Under the pieces are notes generated by a model that searched no databases, had not been told where the DNA came from, and was given only the letters and a program-made list of their open reading frames with translations. The translations under genes and the position numbers were made by a program. A stretch of DNA of 64,000 bases from Bolinopsis microptera (Eukaryota > Ctenophora > Tentaculata > Lobata > Bolinopsidae). The stretch lies in the NCBI RefSeq assembly GCF_026151205.1, contig NC_087076.1, forward strand, positions 2,379,902 to 2,443,901, read 5' to 3'. Positions 45,495-56,507 of this stretch are shown here, piece by piece (the stretch's first letter is position 1; each line of letters begins with the position of its first letter).

Positions 45495-48400
45495 CTAGGA
45501 GATTTGAACATTGTCATAGTCTATTATTATACTAGTAGCTTCACTGTCGCCCTCAGTCCCAGATTGTCCCTCCTGGTCTTGTTTCTCTTCTAACTCCTTC
45601 CTCTTATCCCTCTTCTTTTCGTCCGCCTCTTCCAGTACTATATCTTCATCTGCCTCCTCTGTATTTCCTGCTTCTTCCATCGCTTTTCGTTTTGCTTCTT
45701 CCTCTGCGGCTATTCGTTCTGCTTCTTTTTCTTCCCATGTTTTCTTTCTGAACAGGAGTTTTAGATGAATGTAAAATTCTTTTTCGTCGCTAGCCATCTT
45801 TTCGAGTTCTGCCTTTTCTTCTTCGGTAAGATCTGGTCCAAAGAAAATTTCTTTGTATTCTTGGAGGGGCACAAATATTTCTTTGTTCAATCTTTTTTCT
45901 AGACCATCAGTTTTTATGATTATTCTGATTCCAGTCTGGTCCTCGATTTTACCGAGAAGGCTCCTTGTGTCTTCTTCCTCCTCTCCGTCCTCTACCTCCC
46001 CATCTTCTTCTTGAGTGGCATTCAAAGTGTCTTCTTCTGAATCTTTGTCCTCAAACACGTCACTCGCATCCTCTCCTGTCTCTTCAGCTTTCGCGGCTTC
46101 TTCTTTTGCTTTTGCCTCTTCTTCTGCTTTAGCTTCTTCTTCAGCCTTAGCCTCTTCTGCCTCCCTCGCCTTTTCTTCTTGTGCTTTTATCAATTGTTTC
46201 TGAAAATATATTGTGCTGATCCTATATTTATTATTTATGTTATAACTATTAACTATAATATATATATATATATAGGATATATATATATAAGGATTGTTTA
46301 TATAATATAACGAAGGTGCAGTTTATATCTCCCGCGAAAGCACATGACACTCCCCAAATTGCGCGCATTGTAGTAACTTCATGAATCAATCTTTGGCAAT
46401 CTATTAAGAATCAATGTATGCACTTATATAAAATTTATATAAGTGCATACATTGATTCTTAATAGATTGCCAAAGATTGATGATAATAAATCACTTGGGA
46501 GTTGGGATACTTTTGAAAGATAATGACAAGCTAAAAAAACCGTATTCTCCGTAAAAACTAAAAGTACAATAGCATTAGCGTGAGTAGCTTTTGTTGAGGT
46601 GCCTCAAAAGGGTCAAAAGTGATTTTGGACGATTCCCCGTCCAATTTTGGTCGAAACCCATCAACTTAGTGCAAAATAAAACAAGTTATAGAACTATTTC
46701 ATACGTGTCAAATTGGATGTGTTTTCGCTTACCTGGGGACCCCAGGCTATTATGTTCATAAACATAATAGAGATTAGGCGGAATGACAGGCTGAGCGCGG
46801 CCCAGTAAGTTTTCGCGGGATAAGAAGAAGCTATTTAAAGTGTCTTACGCGGAGGGAAAGTAGATCTAAATTCTAAAATGACCAAAATTAAAATTGGTTT
46901 ACGTAATGTGTGAACGATCCCTATTGAGTATTTAGCATCATACATGTGGCGATATCAAATACTTCCTTTATAATGTTGTACGAATCGCTAAAATTGTGTA
47001 TGTGGCAATCTTACATGCAATAGAACTGCCAGAAATTGTAGAATTGGATCATAATTTTATAAAGGGAGTCCCACTCTCTTACCTCTTCAAGACGTTTCAA
47101 GCGTTTCTTGTTTAACTTCTGTGCTTTTGTAATGGCCTGAAGACGAAGTATTTAAATATCAAGTTTTTTTTCAAGCATGTAAGCATCATTACTTTACTGA
47201 TTTAAAACTCAGAAACTTTACTACAAAACTCATCGGGAAAATTTATCGAAAATCAATTAAGATTCTTCGTTATCGCTTTGTCAAACCTTAATAATTCTTT
47301 TAAGTCTTTTCTTTTTGACTGCTGGTTTTTCTAGATTTACAGGCGTCTCTAGCAGGGTCTGTGAATGGAAGTCTTCATTATCTATTTGGTAGTCTTCGTT
47401 TATAAGTTGGGGGTCTTCGTGAATTGATGGTTCGGGGACCTAATCATGAAAAAGGAAAATTTCATGTCGAAGAAATTTCTTACATTTAAAAAGTTTCATG
47501 GTTAGAAGATGCGATTTAAACATAAAGTGATTACATTTAAATAAGAAGATTATTTTCTCTGATATTACCATAAATCAACTTTTTAATGTATGACTATGAG
47601 TAATTACTTTAAAAATTTAAATAATATGGAATGAGTAGAACTTTAGTATTTTTAATGACTGAAAGCATTAGTACGAAAAACGATTAGCGGCTTGCAAGTA
47701 ATTTGGTGAGCTTAACGTTTGTTACGTCTGCATTTTATTTTTAAGTTGTTTAGTTGTTGTTATTGTAGCCGTGTCATTACAGGTTGTCATTGTAATCCTT
47801 GGGCAGCTGCTACTCATTAAACTCATACAGTCAACAAGTTAATGCAGTCTATTGTTGCTAATTAGTTACAGCTTGCAGTAAATTATAGTTGTGATTGAGC
47901 GTAGCTTAGCCTTATCGGACTTTAATTTAACGGACATTAAAATGAACGTTGGGGCCTCCAGCTACCAATTAATGTCCGTTCAAATAAAGTCCGATAAGAT
48001 ACGTATTAAAGAATGGGTTATACCAAGTCTGGCTTGATCTCGATTTCATCCTCATCTTCAATATCTAGGTTTGGTGGTGTGTAGTGAGAAAAGTCCAATC
48101 TGAACTGTAATTCCACGACGTTATCATCGTTAACCACCACTATCAGCCTCTTGGTTCTTTCCTCCTTCGTTCCCTCATCTGCAAAGAAATTGCATGAAAT
48201 ATTTTTGTAGAAGATTGCAGGTTGCACCTTAAACCTATCAAGTATCACCATTTATTATTGGTCAGATAATTTTAACAGGATAATTCAGATATTGATACCT
48301 ACTTCCAATCAGAGAATCTTTAAATTCTTTGAGAGTGAGCCTTGTTTTTATAACCATTTGCTTCCAATCATCTTCATCTTCCACTTCCACTCCCACCTTT

Positions 48401-48813
48401 CGCAAAACATTTCTCATCGAGTCCTCAAAGTTTGACCCACTTTCTTCTTCTTCTTCACATTCCTCTTCTACCCCATCTTCGAGCACTTCTTCACATTCGT
48501 CTACATTTTCCTCAAAGTCTTCCTCGTCAGATTTCCGCCCGAATAAACTGAACCCTCCCTTTTTAGAAGTTTCTGGATCGTTTTCTGCGTATTCTTCTTC
48601 ATCTGGTATGGGTGGTGGGGATTTTTTCCTGAAGAGACTAAATCCTCCTTTTTTTGCTGGGTCGGGTGATTTTGCTTTTGCTCTAAACAAATTGAATCCA
48701 CTACGTTTAGGTTTTAGATCTTCATCTGGTAATGGCTCATTTACTTCTACTCTGTCAACCTCTTTAACAGCCTCTTTTGGGTCGTCTTTTTGTGCAAACC
48801 AACTTTCGGACAT
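45495..48813 (-). CDS. Acidic, charged coiled protein of unknown family, five exons
   Basis: Exons (minus): 48813-48303, 48178-48024, 47439-47287, 47136-47083, 46199-45495. Phases 1/1, 0/0, 0/0, 0/0 join into 525 aa. Residues 1-170 carry three spaced copies of a GFxLFRxK-type motif (SGFNLFRAK, GGFSLFRKKS, GGFSLFGRKS) between acidic runs. A compact segment follows (about 138-200), with MRNVLRKVGVEVEDEDDW and RLIVVVNDDNVVELQFRL. The middle is basic (KKKRLKRIIK...LNKKRLKRLEE). The last exon starts with an AKAEEEA-rich charged helix, then a second compact part (GIRIIIKTDGLEKRLNKEIF ... FYIHLKLLFRKKTWEEKE), then an acidic tail. Two similar-looking beta-rich segments could be a duplicated domain. 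No signal peptide or TM. The donor at 47286 (GTTTGA) is weak. I do not recognise the family; a cytoskeletal or scaffold role would be a guess. Confidence 0.75.
46257..46288. repeat. (TA)n microsatellite
   Basis: Two short TA runs separated by GG in intron 4 of the acidic gene. Confidence 0.9.
46385..46481. repeat. 97-bp perfect palindrome
   Basis: Two 48-base arms (ATCAATCTTTGGCAATC... and its exact complement) around a single A. It lies in intron 4 of the acidic gene. It is either a very young hairpin insertion or a cruciform-forming site. Confidence 0.95.
47911..47998. mobile_element. 88-bp MITE with CTTATCGGAC ends
   Basis: The terminal inverted repeat CTTATCGGACTTTA...ACGGACATTA pairs with its near complement at 47970-47998. 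It sits in an intron of the acidic gene. A longer relative with the same ends lies at 57431. Confidence 0.75.
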
Positions 48814-49825
48814 AGTTCAGGTAATAATATCGTCTTTAAACCAATGAAAACTCACAGATTTAAGCAGAATGTGCAAAAAGGCAAATAACTATAGCACACA
48901 TAAATTTCATTTTAGCAAAGAACATTGATTTGCTGACATATTGCCTTAAGTTTACAGCATGCCACTGACTCTACAGCTTTAAATGAGCAAATCCTGTTTA
49001 ATCGTATGTCCGCATAGTTTGTAACATCATATTCACATTCAAAGTTCATCATCTTAAAGTTGGTGACATGTAAGCATCGGTGCTGCAAGCACCGAATAAT
49101 AAGACAACTTATGAATATTAGTGTCCTGCAACATTTTTAGGACCTTTACTGATAGTTGAAATTCGACATATGACGTCATCTAGCGTCATCTAGCGTCATC
49201 TAGCGTGAAATATCGCCAGATGATGATAGATGACGCTAGATGACGCTAGATGACGCCAATTAGCGACATTGTCGCTAAGTGCACGGCACCTTTCGAATGT
49301 CGCTATCTAGCGCTATCTAGCGCTATCTAGCGCTATCTAGCGCTATATGACGCTATATGACGCTATATGACGCTAGATAACGCTAGATGACGCTAGATGA
49401 CGCTAAGCACGCAGCACTGACGCCAGGCGACAGATAGCGCTATTTTCATAAAATTTCCGCCCTTTTTTTTGCGACATCTAGCGGTATCTAGCGCTATCTA
49501 ACGCTATATGTCGCAACGACATCTGACGCAGCGCTATCTAGCGCTATCTAGCGCTATCTGGCGCTATCTAGCGGAGAATGTCGGTTTGTGACAGTTTACG
49601 CTAGATAGCGCTAGATAGCGCTATCTAGCGCTAGATATCGCGGCGACAGCTAGCGCTAGATAGCGCTATCTAGCGTAAACTGTCACAAACCGACATTCTC
49701 CGCTAGATAACGCTTGTTAGCGCTAGATAGCGGTATCTAGCGGAGAATATCGGTTTGTGACAGTTAACGCTAGATAGCGCTATCTAGCGCTAGATATCGC
49801 GGCGACAGCTATAGCTATGGCTATA

Positions 49826-50141
49826 GTTGTTAAACGTTAAATATCTAACGTTGGTTATAAGTTTTATTTTTAACGTTGCAAAACGTTTATTATTTGACGT
49901 CAGATCAAGGTTACCTTATTAACTATAAGCAGAGTTTAAAATTCAACTACATTTTAAAGTTGTATGTAGGTTACATATAAAACGTTGTTAAACGTTAAAT
50001 ATCTAACGTTGGTTATAGGTTTTATTTTTAACGTTGCAAAACGTTTATTATTTTACGTTAGATCAAGGTTACCTTATCAACTATAAGCAACGTTCAAAAC
50101 TCAACTAAATTTTAACGTTGTATGTAGGTTACATATAAAAA
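49826..50141 (+). repeat. 158-bp tandem duplication inside the 4.5-kb element
   Basis: Two copies starting GTTGTTAAACGTTAAATATC at 49826 and 49984, each rich in AACGTT words. Confidence 0.88.
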
Positions 50142-52640
50142 CTTTGCCGACTGGTATAGGCTTAGACTAATATTTTGAGAAAAAGCGGCGCGTGATAGTA
50201 AATTACGAGTATCACCCGTTAACGAGTGAGATTCGTCCAGTATAACCTGTTTATGCTCTAACCATAGCCCTCTCGCTAGTAGTACGCTTAGACACATGGC
50301 TATGTGAAAGAAGATGATGTAAAGATCTAAATGTTAAATTAGAATTTGCAAATTAATAGTATTAGGGGGTGCACGATAAAAATAAACTTGCTCGGATTTT
50401 AAAATTTTTTGTACCACTGTTTTCTAGAGACTGTGAGAATTTTCACAATACCAAATTTGTCATACCTTTTTGGAAAGATCAGTGAGTATTGCCTAAGTGC
50501 CATATTTGATGGTGCGCGGCTTTTGGAGCAAAATTAGCTGTAAAAGTCGCGTAATTTGACCAAATTCGTCCAAATTTGACCATTTTTGTCGTATTATTCG
50601 GATTTATCTTCAGTTCCTTAAATGAGATCATTCTGGAAATTGGCGACGACCTTCCAATAGGGCTTTCACAACTGTCCGAAAAATTTGGTGGATATCGGAG
50701 TTGATATAGTGATCAAAATGGAGCAAAATACGCTGCTTTTAGCTGTAACATAATGTCTGATGGTTGGATATGCTTTAAATTTTTCGGACACTTTCCTTGT
50801 AAGTCTATGAGTAAGCTTACCAATTTTTGTTGTAATTGGAGGTCGGGAAGGATACTCAATATCTATTTGTTTGAAGAAAATTGTGCTGGCCGAAATCAGC
50901 GCTAAAAAACCATCCTACAGTCGGCACGCGCGGCTCACTGTCGATGGCGCACTACCTAATAGTATTGAAATCTCGCACAGCAAGTTATTAAAAGAATGTA
51001 ATGAGAGTCGAGCCGAATTTATTGTTCAGTAATCACATATATCGTACCCACGAGTTTTCAGTTTACGAACTACGCGCAAGTGTGAAGACTGAAGTGCAAG
51101 CGCGAAAGCTTTAGTGCAATTTAGCTACGAAAATACCAAAACCCTTAAATTATGCGATGCATTCAGTATTTAGAATTAATATATTATAAATTTATAAGTT
51201 ATGTCAATCCTCTTACCTGGGGACCCAGGCTATTATGTACATGTTCATAAACATTAAGATTTGTTGTAGCGCGATGCACTACTGGGCCGCGCCGCGCAGC
51301 CAATAATATAATGCTTCTTGCAACCACAAGTGGCGTGCTTTACTAAACATACTTGGTCAGTACGTTACTGTATGTACGAACTTTTAGTTTTAAAAGGTGT
51401 CGAACTGTACAAATTTTAAAAAGCTGTCGAGGAATTTTTACCGAATTTTTAAAAAAATTTTTGTTTTTTAATCAGTAATCACTTCAAGTTCAGTCCGAAA
51501 AATTTGTTATTTTTGTCCAGGAGGTTACATTTCAGATTTAAAATATTAACATGCATCCGCACGTCATCGTTTCCCGCCATTTTAACACAAATTTTTGCAA
51601 TTAGCTTTTTATTATATATTTCGAAAATTTATGAGGCGAATTTTTCCCAAACTAATCCCGAACTGAAAAAACGTGCCGAACTGTACGAATTTTTTACGAC
51701 TTTTGTACGAACTGATGACTGACCAACTATGTTACTAAATTGGCGATATGCACCATGACTGGGCCTCGCCGAGCTGTGAACATGAACAGTGAAGGATTGA
51801 CATCGTGAATCAACGCGATGCGTTACTGTGACTGTGAGTGTGTCGCGCCGCGCATCCAAAAATGCTTCTCGGTATCCAATAATGCTTTTCGGCGAAATGC
51901 ACCACTGAGCTGTGAAAGATTGGCATCATGAATCAACGATGTTAGTAACTTGTATAAATTTCGTCGAAATAGTACGTGCCGCTTTCTTCCGATCCCGAAA
52001 TGTTAAGGGTCGACGGTCGTTTACATATTAGTATTACGTAATCAGCTGAGGAGGTTGGGGTTTTCAAATGATTATTGATTACGCTAGTGTAATATTGACA
52101 TAAATATAATAGCTATGGTAAAACTGATTACGGGGTATGTGAACGACCCCTCATTGTTAGTAATCAGTTCCATACATAGCTATTAAGCTATTAGTATTAT
52201 GTCACAATCACACTTGTAGCGCGATGCACTACTGGGTCGCGCGCGCGCATCCAATAATGCTTCTCGCAACCACAGATCGTATGCAGATCGGCGTGATGCG
52301 AAGGATTGACATCGTGAATCAACAATCACACTAGCGAGCGTAATAATTTGGAAAACCCCGGCCGGCGGCATCAGGCCCTTTATATAATTATAATATGTAA
52401 ACGACCCCTTGATTAAGACTAAGTGATATTTAATATTTTGTTCCACTCAGCCGAATATTTGATAAATCGAGTGTAATAGTTGGGTGACTTCGACGAGCCG
52501 CGCAAGCTTATAGTTATATCATTTGCAGTCTCACTTAAATTATAATTAATTTTCATACACAGTAAAAATTAATTTTCATATAAAATAAAAATAACAAAAA
52601 AGATTGGGTGGGAAAGACAGGCTGCGCTTACGGTCCCAGT

Positions 52641-52898
<258 letters not shown>

Positions 52899-53652
52899 TT
52901 TAGGATTACTGTTACTGTGATAGGATATGATATCTTATGCTATATGTAGCGACGACATCTGACGCAGCGACATATAGCGCTAGATAGCGACATCTAGCGC
53001 TAAATAGCCTGGACTGTCACGACCCAAAATTCTTCGCTATTTAGCGCTATCTAACGCAATTTAGCGCTATCTAACGCTATCTAGCGCTATATGTCGCAAC
53101 GACATCTGACGCTATATAGCGCTATCTGGCGCTATATAGCGCTAGATAGCGTGAACTGTCGTAAACTGACTTATCCCGCTATCCAGCGCTTGATGTCGCC
53201 TGCGTCAGATGTCGTCGCGACAGATGTCGTCAGATGACGTCAGATATCGCTAGATGGCGTCAGATAGCGTCAGATGTCGCGGCAACATATGACGCTAGAT
53301 GACGCTAGATGTCGTCCCTAGAATTTTTATGAAAATAGCGCTATCTGTCGCCTGGCGTCAGTGCTGCGTGCTTAGCGTCATCTAGCGTCATATAGCGTCA
53401 TCTAGCGTCATATAGCGTCATATAGCGTCATATAGCGCTAGATAGCGCTAGATAGCGCTAGATAGCGCTAGATAGCGACATTCGAAAGGTGCCGTGCACT
53501 TAGCGACAATGTCGCTAATTGGCGTCATCTAGCGTCATCTAGCGTCATCTAGCGTCATCTATCATCATCTGGCGATATTTCACGCTAGATGACGCTAGAT
53601 GACGCTAGATGACGTCATATGTCGAATTTCAACTATCAGTAAAGGTCCCATT

Positions 53653-53658
53653 TTTATT
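53653..53658 (-). terminator. Poly(A) signal of the LFG-like gene, at the transposon junction
   Basis: Minus-strand AATAAA, 126-131 bp past the stop codon at 53784. It overlaps the right-hand target duplication of the 4.5-kb element, so the element abuts the gene's 3' end. Confidence 0.5.
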
Positions 53659-53783
53659 GTTCATTTATCAAGGTAACATATCTCGAAATTAATTATAAAC
53701 CCAATCACCACAAAGATATTAACGAAGTAATCAGTGCACAAAACTCCAATTTTTCCAAATATTCCGTCCGACCTCAACTTAAA

Positions 53784-56471
53784 TTAGGATCTATTTTTAT
53801 AATCGTCATTGAAGGGAAGGTAGACGATGTGAATTGCGGTGATGGGAAAATCAGTGTAACAGCAAGTCGCACCATACATCCAGTCGTCGTGATGTGCAGT
53901 GTGGAATTTATTGTCTATCACCATGGCAGCGTCTATTGCAACCCACTGTAATAGTCAGGGTCATTAATTTGCTACTATTTTATGTCGGGATTTTTGTTAT
54001 TCATTGTATCTGAGAACAAATTAGCTTACACAAAATTTGTTGTGAACAAAATGGATATGTAACTTAGGTACTCTAAAATTACTTACCATTGTAACGAAAA
54101 ATACTATAGCCAGAATAACAATCCATGCTGTTGACCACTGAAACAAAAACACAGATTTAAGGGAATAATGTTATATACTTTTACAATATAATTTGAACGT
54201 TATTACGTTATAATTAAAACACATATTTTTTAATTAATTCATCAATGAATTTGAATGCAGCAAACTGTTGCGGGAACTTACTGTAAAATCTGTGAGGCTA
54301 ATGTACACAATAACAGCTACAAGCCACAGTACCCAACAAAGAATCCCAATTAGGATGAGACGAGCTGGAGTGTAGCTTATTGGTAGAAAGGAAAAGATAA
54401 AGTGTAGCAGGAAAACCAGCTGTAAAATATCAGGGTTGAAATTTAAAAGAATGTTTCTAAAAATTTTAATTTATAAAAGAAGCCAACTCACTATTCCTTG
54501 AAACAGTTACAAGAGCTATTATTTCGTTTTGTTAAAAATGTAACACAGTTCATTAAGAACACCAACATCAATTATCATGCACTAACCGCCAGGCCTTTCA
54601 CCACTACCACAAAGTAAAAGGACACCTCCTCAAAGTACAGAGCAGTCAACGACAGTGCTAATGACAGTATAATCGTCTGAAGGATTGTTTGCCAGTATAA
54701 GTATGATATTATAATTAGTATAATAAGTATATTCAACATTTAGTTGGTTAATTTGAAAATGTGACTATTCAGAAACTTACCAGCAATACCAGCCATAAAA
54801 CAAACTGAGGAAACTCCTTCCTGAGAAAATTAATAGATATGGGGCTATTCGGCATATTATAAGGAAATGAAATATAAAAAAGTTCACTGATGACCAAAGA
54901 TGACAAATTGATACGAGCTAAGTATTAAATTAAAAATTACCTTTTCGGGGCGAATAGACCAAGAAAGATAATCAAAAGTGCCAGTATGACCCAAAGTGCG
55001 ATCATAACAATAAATCCTATCAATGTATACTGGACCCAGCAGCCTGCAAATGCTCTGAAATGTTGGACTTAGGTAAACACTCAGCAGTTAACATTTCATT
55101 AAACAGATGGTGAAGTTAGTTGGAATGTCAAAATAAAAATAGCTCTTATAGAATCACTCAGTGTCACTTCGGAGGCCATACAAAACTAGTCGAAAGAAAC
55201 CTCTTGTTAGTTCAACAAGCGGTTGTGAATGATAATTACGATTTACCCAAAAAGGAATATTATCAAAATTCCGAAAATGAAGAGCATCTGAAAGAAGAGG
55301 CAGAGGTAGAACCACCGAATATAGTCTGAAATATTTACTCTTAGTTTTGGTAGATTCCGGACTGCTCCTAATTCATATTGGTGATAGTTCATTTGAATGA
55401 TTTTCATCGCAATGTAAATTGTACAATATCATCGAAATAGCTACCTAAGCATGCAAATACGCATTTTTACACATGTAGAATATGTGTTAATACGAAAGAC
55501 ATTCTACGATGTGCGAAAGCTTTCACAATGTAATTACTAATTAGGTATCAAAGACTCACACCAAGGTTTCTTCATTCTGACAATATCTGTTTCGAATTTC
55601 TCTACAACTGTTTTCCCCGTTCCTGAATCTTGTGCCGGAGTTGGGACCACCACATCCTCGCCTCTTGAATTTACACGTGTTCTTCGAGTTGACTTGATTG
55701 ATTTCTTAGAGCTGCTACGAGCTGCTGGAAAACGGTTCAATCAAAGTAAAGGTGTCATATAAAGTAAAAGATAGTTTAATATGAGTTTACTAAAATCAAT
55801 TATATTATTAATTGAATCGTTTGGTTTGAGTGTCTAACCTCTACTCGATGCACTCCTTGAAGCACTTGCTGATGCTGATGCAGATGCTGATGCACTCATA
55901 GCGTAGGACTGAGTCTCCCTAAATTCGACCAAACTTTCCTTCTGAGCCGAAAGGAACTCCTGGAATACATATGTCCTCGTAAATTGAGCGATCAATTTTC
56001 AGAAAAGGAATGAATATTATACGATAATATTACGACCTTGTTATTCCTTGTAGTTGTAGTGCGATTCGGTTACTAATAACACAGAATATACGACATTAGT
56101 TTAATAATTAAACCATTGATTAATAAATGATTATTGGTTTTTCCTTTGGGTTTCACATTCACCCCCAGTGTGAGGTCCTAGTAGTAGTATATTTTTCCCT
56201 CCCATAATAAAAGTAACTGTACCTGATAAGAAGCCCCAAGCTTGTTGAGCTCCTCCTCGTTTTGACAGGAGCTAGTGAGCTCCATGAAGTACTGATGTGC
56301 AGTGGACATTGCCTCTACTCGCTGTTCCTCTGTGCGAGCTTTGTTAAAATTATCCAAGTGATAATTGAACTGTGTTCGAACTGCTATCGGGAGACCTTTA
56401 CCGATAAACACTCTGAGTGTTTAGGAGAGAAGTTTGAGGAAATTGGCGACTACTCCTATTTTAATATCATA

Positions 56472-56507
<36 letters not shown>

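Noticed and set aside
48329..48847. 172-codon plus-strand Ser-rich frame
   Set aside because: Antisense shadow of acidic exon 1 (GAA/GAG codons read as TTC/CTC); the minus frame has consistent splice phases.
51504..51722. 72-codon frame inside the 4.5-kb element
   Set aside because: TTG start, no transposase-like motif, overlapping AT-rich repeats.
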